Assembly: GCF_001619875.1 (NCBI RefSeq)
Contig: NZ_LRFC01000038.1
Location: forward strand, 372,001 to 436,000
DNA from: Fictibacillus phosphorivorans
GTDB lineage: Bacteria > Bacillota > Bacilli > Bacillales > Fictibacillaceae
DNA length: 64,000 nt
Direction: 5' to 3'
Position 1 is the first letter of the stretch. Every line of letters begins with the position of its first letter. Below are positions 60,343 through 64,000 of this stretch, in pieces. The notes beneath the pieces are model-generated. The model did not search any database and had not been told where the DNA came from. It saw only the letters and a program-made list of their open reading frames with translations. Made by a program: the position numbers and the translations under genes.

Positions 60343-62039
60343 AGAACCGTCTCAGTTCATTCAACGGACTTACCCTTGTAAAAGTGTTGATCTATCTTTT
60401 CTTTGGAGTTTTCTTGCTGCTGCCCCTGGTTTCGGTTTTCTTAGTCAGTTTCACTGGCCAGCCAATCAACTTGTTGGGGTCCATTACCGATCCTAACATC
60501 TTAAATTCGACCATTGAAAAGTTCAGTTCAGCCTCATTCGATAACTATGAAAAGATTTTTACGAACAAGACGTACTTTTCAGCGGTTCAAAATAGCTTAG
60601 AGCTCGCAATCTTAGTTTCTCTTATCGTTATCGTGATGTGTATACCAATCGCATACGGAATCGCGCGTACAACGATGCCGTTTAAAAAGACGATCGCAGC
60701 ACTCTGTACGATCCCACTAATCGTTCCAACGTTTATATCGGCATACGCCATCATCATCATGTTTGGCCGCGCGGGCTGGGTGACGTATATCTACAATTCA
60801 CTTGGAGGGGAAGGGATGCTGCTGAATCCTTACTCGATGGCGGGAATCGTGCTCGTTCAAGTATTTTTCTTCTTCCCGTACGCACTTTGGCCGATGGTGG
60901 CAGCGTTTAAAGTGAGTGATATCTCGCTTGAGGAAGCATCACTGAACTTAGGTGCAAGAAACTGGTTCACGTTTATTTTTGTTACGTTTCCGCTCGCGAT
61001 TCCTGGTGTGATTTCGAGTGCGCTCTTAATTTTCACCGTCTCGTTCTCAGACTTTGGTACACCGATTATCCTTGCACCAAAAGATCTGAACTTGCTGGTT
61101 GTTGAAGCGTACCGTGAAATTGCGGGGTTCTTTAACTGGGGTGGAGCGGCAATTCTGACCGTCATCATGGTACTCGTTGCAGCGTTCTTCTTCTGGCTGC
61201 AGCACCTTTTTACAAAAGGAAAGAACTATGGATCTGTTTCAGGGAAACCGAAACAGCAAAAGCTTAATGACTCTAAAGGGTTAACACGCACGCTATCGGT
61301 TTATTCGCTCGTACTTGTGATCATCCCTGTGCTTGCCATGATATCGATCTTGCTTCAATCTCTTGCGACAACATGGGGCAAGAATCCGCTTCCGAACGGA
61401 TACACACTATCACACTATCAAACGATTTTCTCGAGTTCGATGGGCAATATTCAAAACAGTATCGTGCTAGCACTTGGCGCTCTTATCTTGAGTGTAATTA
61501 TCGCGACATTCGTTTCGTACTTTGTGGTAAGACAGAACTCGTCTAAACTTGACTTCATGACGTCCATTCCACTCGTTGTACCAGGTATTGCGTTTGGTAT
61601 CGCGCTCATTCAGACCTTTAACACGGCACCACTTCATCTTACGGGAACGGCACTTCTATTGATCGTTGCCTACACGATCAGAAGACTTCCTTACATGGTC
61701 CGTTCAACAATGGGTACGATGCGCGCCATCAAGCAAGATATTGAAGAGGCAGCGGTTAACTTAGGTGCAACACCGTTAACAGCGGCGATTACAATCATCG
61801 GACCATTGATGCTGCCTGGAATTGCAGCAGGATCGATTCTTGTTTTTATCACCGTTATTAAAGAAACGAGTATATCTATATTATTAGCACCAGCAGACTG
61901 GGCACCAATGAGTTTAGCGATTTTCCAGAACATTTTGCGGGGTGAATATTACACTGCAGCGGCCATGTCGGTTGTTCTCGTAATAATCGTTTTAATTCTG
62001 CAAGCCATAGCAAACCGCATTTCGAAAAATCAACTATAA
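60339..62039 (+). CDS. ABC importer fused permease
   Basis: 566 residues with about 12 membrane segments in two halves. Each half has an EAA loop: LEEASLNLGARNWFTFIFVTFPLAIPG and IEEAAVNLGATPLTAAITIIGPLMLPG. This is the fused-dimer layout of FbpB/PhnU-V-type permeases. Works with the binding protein and ATPase just upstream. Confidence 0.88.
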   Translation: MKNRLSSFNGLTLVKVLIYLFFGVFLLLPLVSVFLVSFTGQPINLLGSITDPNILNSTIEKFSSASFDNYEKIFTNKTYFSAVQNSLELAILVSLIVIVMCIPIAYGIARTTMPFKKTIAALCTIPLIVPTFISAYAIIIMFGRAGWVTYIYNSLGGEGMLLNPYSMAGIVLVQVFFFFPYALWPMVAAFKVSDISLEEASLNLGARNWFTFIFVTFPLAIPGVISSALLIFTVSFSDFGTPIILAPKDLNLLVVEAYREIAGFFNWGGAAILTVIMVLVAAFFFWLQHLFTKGKNYGSVSGKPKQQKLNDSKGLTRTLSVYSLVLVIIPVLAMISILLQSLATTWGKNPLPNGYTLSHYQTIFSSSMGNIQNSIVLALGALILSVIIATFVSYFVVRQNSSKLDFMTSIPLVVPGIAFGIALIQTFNTAPLHLTGTALLLIVAYTIRRLPYMVRSTMGTMRAIKQDIEEAAVNLGATPLTAAITIIGPLMLPGIAAGSILVFITVIKETSISILLAPADWAPMSLAIFQNILRGEYYTAAAMSVVLVIIVLILQAIANRISKNQL

Positions 62040-62061
62040 GATGGATGGTGGAGGAAGAACA

Positions 62062-62838
62062 TTGACTAGAGGGTTTATTTTTGATTTGGACGGAACGGTA
62101 TATTTAGATGAAGAGTTGATTGAGGGAGCGGCAGAAGCGATTGCCGCCCTCAAACAGCGGGGGGATAAGGTCGTTTTTTTAACAAACAAGTCCATATCCA
62201 CCCGCATGGATTATGTACAAAAACTTAGAAAACTAGGCATTGAAGTCGAGTTGGATGAAGTAATCAACTCCAACTTCATTACGGCAAAGTTTTTAAAAGA
62301 AGCACTAGAATCTGGTGAAGCGGCACTCGTGATAGGGGAGCAGCCACTTATTGAAGAGCTAGCTGACGAAGGTATCCCGATGACGTATGATGCGAAACAA
62401 GCAAAATTCGTCGTACTCGGCTGGGACCGACAGTTCAGCTATGAAAAAATCAATCTAGCTTTTCAAGCATGGCTAAACAAAGCGACCATTATCGCGACAA
62501 ATCCAGACCGAACATGTCCTGTGCTAGGAGGAGAGATACCGGATTGCGGTGCCATGATCGGTGCACTAGAAGGTGTAACGGGTCAGCGGATTGAGTCCAT
62601 TACAGGAAAGCCTTCCAAATGGATGGCTGAGTATGTCGTCTCACAAGTTCTGAAACTAGATCCTTCTCAATGCTACATGGTCGGTGACCGGCTTGAGACC
62701 GATATCCGTATGGGAATTGAGAATGGTCTGCAATCGGTTCTCGTTATGACAGGCGTAACCAATAGAGAAATGTTAACAAAATCTTTATACAAGCCGTCCT
62801 ATGTTCTTGATAGTATAAAAGAGGTAGTATATCTATAG
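62062..62838 (+). CDS. HAD-IIA family phosphatase (NagD/glycerol-phosphatase-like)
   Basis: 258 residues from TTG at 62062, 7 nt after GGAGG. HAD motifs: I FDLDGTVYLDEELI, II FLTNKSIS, III Lys in GKPSKWMAEYV, IV MVGDRLETDIRMG. The cap type II and NagD/PGP-like features suggest a small phosphate-ester substrate such as glycerol phosphate. Last gene of the importer operon; its 3' end overlaps the convergent glpP gene by 6 bp. Confidence 0.85.
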   Translation: MTRGFIFDLDGTVYLDEELIEGAAEAIAALKQRGDKVVFLTNKSISTRMDYVQKLRKLGIEVELDEVINSNFITAKFLKEALESGEAALVIGEQPLIEELADEGIPMTYDAKQAKFVVLGWDRQFSYEKINLAFQAWLNKATIIATNPDRTCPVLGGEIPDCGAMIGALEGVTGQRIESITGKPSKWMAEYVVSQVLKLDPSQCYMVGDRLETDIRMGIENGLQSVLVMTGVTNREMLTKSLYKPSYVLDSIKEVVYL

Positions 62839-63396
62839 ATTAAACTTCCACATGCGTGGGTCGCCAGACGACACAGCGAGCGCGCCAGCTTCAAGTGCTA
62901 ACAGGATATCCTCTTTTTCTTGAATGAGACCGCCAACGATTAGAGGAAGCTTGAGCTGATGCGACAGCTGATCAATAACTTTTGGCATCAAACCAGGCAG
63001 CACTTCTACAGCATCTGGTTTACATGATTTAACCATTTCTATACCTTTTTGAATAGCCGCACGATCAATTAAGAAAATTCGTTGAATGGTAACTAACCCT
63101 TCTTCTTTTGCATATTTAATCATGTTTATTTTTGTTGTAATAATACCAGTTGGTTTCCACACGTCCGCAATGTATTTAACGGCACTTCTGGAATTGGACA
63201 AGCCCTCCATAAAGTCAAGATGAATGAAAATATACATGCCTGCTTCACGCAATTGATTGATATAGTTTTCAACTGTCGAGATGTCCCCTGTTAAAAGAAA
63301 AGCGATGTTAGCTGAACTTTTAATCGCCTTATCAATATCTTTCTGATCCTTAATCGAAGCAATAATCTGTGACTCTACCATATTAACAAGTTCCAT
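62833..63396 (-). CDS. glpP: Glycerol-3-phosphate responsive antiterminator GlpP
   Basis: 187 residues from the ATG at 63396; GAGGTGGG lies upstream and the GTG at 63408 is inside it. Family blocks: SANIAFLLTGDI, IFIHLDFMEGLSNSRSAVKYI, GIITTKINMIKYAKEEGL, QRIFLIDRAA, DAVEVLPGLMPKVI, LIVGGLIQEKEDILLALEAGALAVSSGDPRMW. Binds glycerol-3-phosphate and prevents termination in glp leader RNAs. Convergent with the importer operon it may regulate. Confidence 0.92.
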   Translation of the reverse strand: MELVNMVESQIIASIKDQKDIDKAIKSSANIAFLLTGDISTVENYINQLREAGMYIFIHLDFMEGLSNSRSAVKYIADVWKPTGIITTKINMIKYAKEEGLVTIQRIFLIDRAAIQKGIEMVKSCKPDAVEVLPGLMPKVIDQLSHQLKLPLIVGGLIQEKEDILLALEAGALAVSSGDPRMWKFNL

Positions 63397-63575
63397 TTCT
63401 GTTCCCACCTCGTTAGTATTTTTTGAATATTTGTACGATTTCTCTATGAAAAGTTTACCATATGTTAGCAGAAATGCACGGTACTGATGACTTATTTAGA
63501 TTCTTTTAAGGAGGTGAAGTAGGTCTTTTTGCTCATCGTTTCACAAACTATTATTTCAGGAGGGTGTTTAGTAAC

Positions 63576-64000
63576 GTGAAAACTCATTCATTGCGTCGTT
63601 TAGTCGTAACGTCTGCCTTAGCACTAAGTCTTGTGGTTCCACAGATATCAAGTCCGGTAAAAGCGAATGACACGGTTATCGTAAACGAATCTTTTGATGG
63701 TATAAGTAACGGAGCTCTTCCGAATGGCTGGAAAGTGGTTGAAGGAGATGGAAAGGTGCAGGATGGAAAGCTTGTGTTGAGTTCACCTGCAACAAACAAA
63801 CCTGCACGAGTAGTTGTACCTCTAACCGACGATAAAAACGGAAACTATGTGTTCGAAGCGGATATGACCTTTGTGTCAGCTGTAGAAAATACACGGTGGG
63901 CATCGATCATGTATCGTGTACAAAAGGAGAACTATCCGTATTATCAGTTTGCGATTAGACGCGGTACGACAGCGTTAAACGGACTGGAATTTGCGGAACG
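63576..64000 (+). CDS. Secreted protein, 5' part only
   Basis: GTG start at 63576, AGGAGGG upstream, 141 codons to the window edge. Signal peptide (about 1-30, ending SSPVKA, then NDTVIV), then a LamG/DUF1080-like beta domain (NESFDGISNGALPNGWKVVEGDGKVQDGKLVL, FEADMTF). Such domains often precede a secreted hydrolase, for instance glycerophosphodiester phosphodiesterase; that would fit the neighbouring operon but cannot be seen here. Confidence 0.7.
   Translation, partial: MKTHSLRRLVVTSALALSLVVPQISSPVKANDTVIVNESFDGISNGALPNGWKVVEGDGKVQDGKLVLSSPATNKPARVVVPLTDDKNGNYVFEADMTFVSAVENTRWASIMYRVQKENYPYYQFAIRRGTTALNGLEFAE

Overview
The window looks like the chromosome of a spore-forming Gram-positive Bacillaceae (Bacillus/Fictibacillus-like; genus not assignable from this alone). 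It carries a CotF-type coat protein, a Spo0E-type phosphatase, SinR/SinI regulators, GlpP, a sigma-B-type promoter, S-box and c-di-GMP riboswitches and AAAGGAGG-type ribosome binding sites. GC content is moderate, with AT-rich stretches around 26-29 kb and 46-54 kb.

Layout. 0-13 kb: housekeeping and sporulation genes (frameshifted DUF975 gene, DCC thiol oxidoreductase, nucleoside hydrolase, Spo0E-like, RAYT transposase, CotF-like, YhdT-PanF, YdcF, a MoxR ATPase/VWA pair). 13-23 kb: a SAM-riboswitch-controlled molybdopterin oxidoreductase, a secreted subtilisin, an AhpD-like gene with an in-frame TGA in its CxxC motif (possible selenocysteine), small conserved Bacillus genes, a DnaA-box cluster and a sigma factor. 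23-31 kb: an ABC-2 export operon, a cell-wall NlpC/P60 hydrolase, and an RsbR-like STAS protein. 31-50 kb: a biofilm-type region. It has sinR, sinI behind a c-di-GMP-I riboswitch, a second sinI, an exopolysaccharide cluster in several transcription units, a SinR-like gene, a coiled-coil surface protein and a third SinI-like gene. SinR-type operators (GTTCTTTATAAAGAAC-like palindromes) sit before several of these units. 49.8-53.4 kb: a lactococcin-972-type bacteriocin with its ABC/integral-membrane partner genes. 54-58 kb: two glycosyltransferases and UDP-GlcNAc 2-epimerase. 58-64 kb: an ABC importer, a HAD phosphatase, GlpP and the start of a secreted protein, together suggesting uptake of glycerol-phosphate compounds.

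Two repeat systems stand out. (1) About ten copies of a GGGGTCTGACCCC palindrome are scattered over the window, often followed by AAACAAATAC and a hairpin, and two copies flank a RAYT gene. (2) At least three intergenic arrays (12.2, 20.1 and 23.1 kb) and a weaker fourth (17.7 kb) have an exact 21-bp period but different core motifs. I do not recognise this second family.

The most interesting hypotheses are c-di-GMP gating of SinI, a local SinR regulon that includes an unrecognised candidate matrix protein, a CxxU selenoprotein candidate, and the 21-bp periodic arrays.
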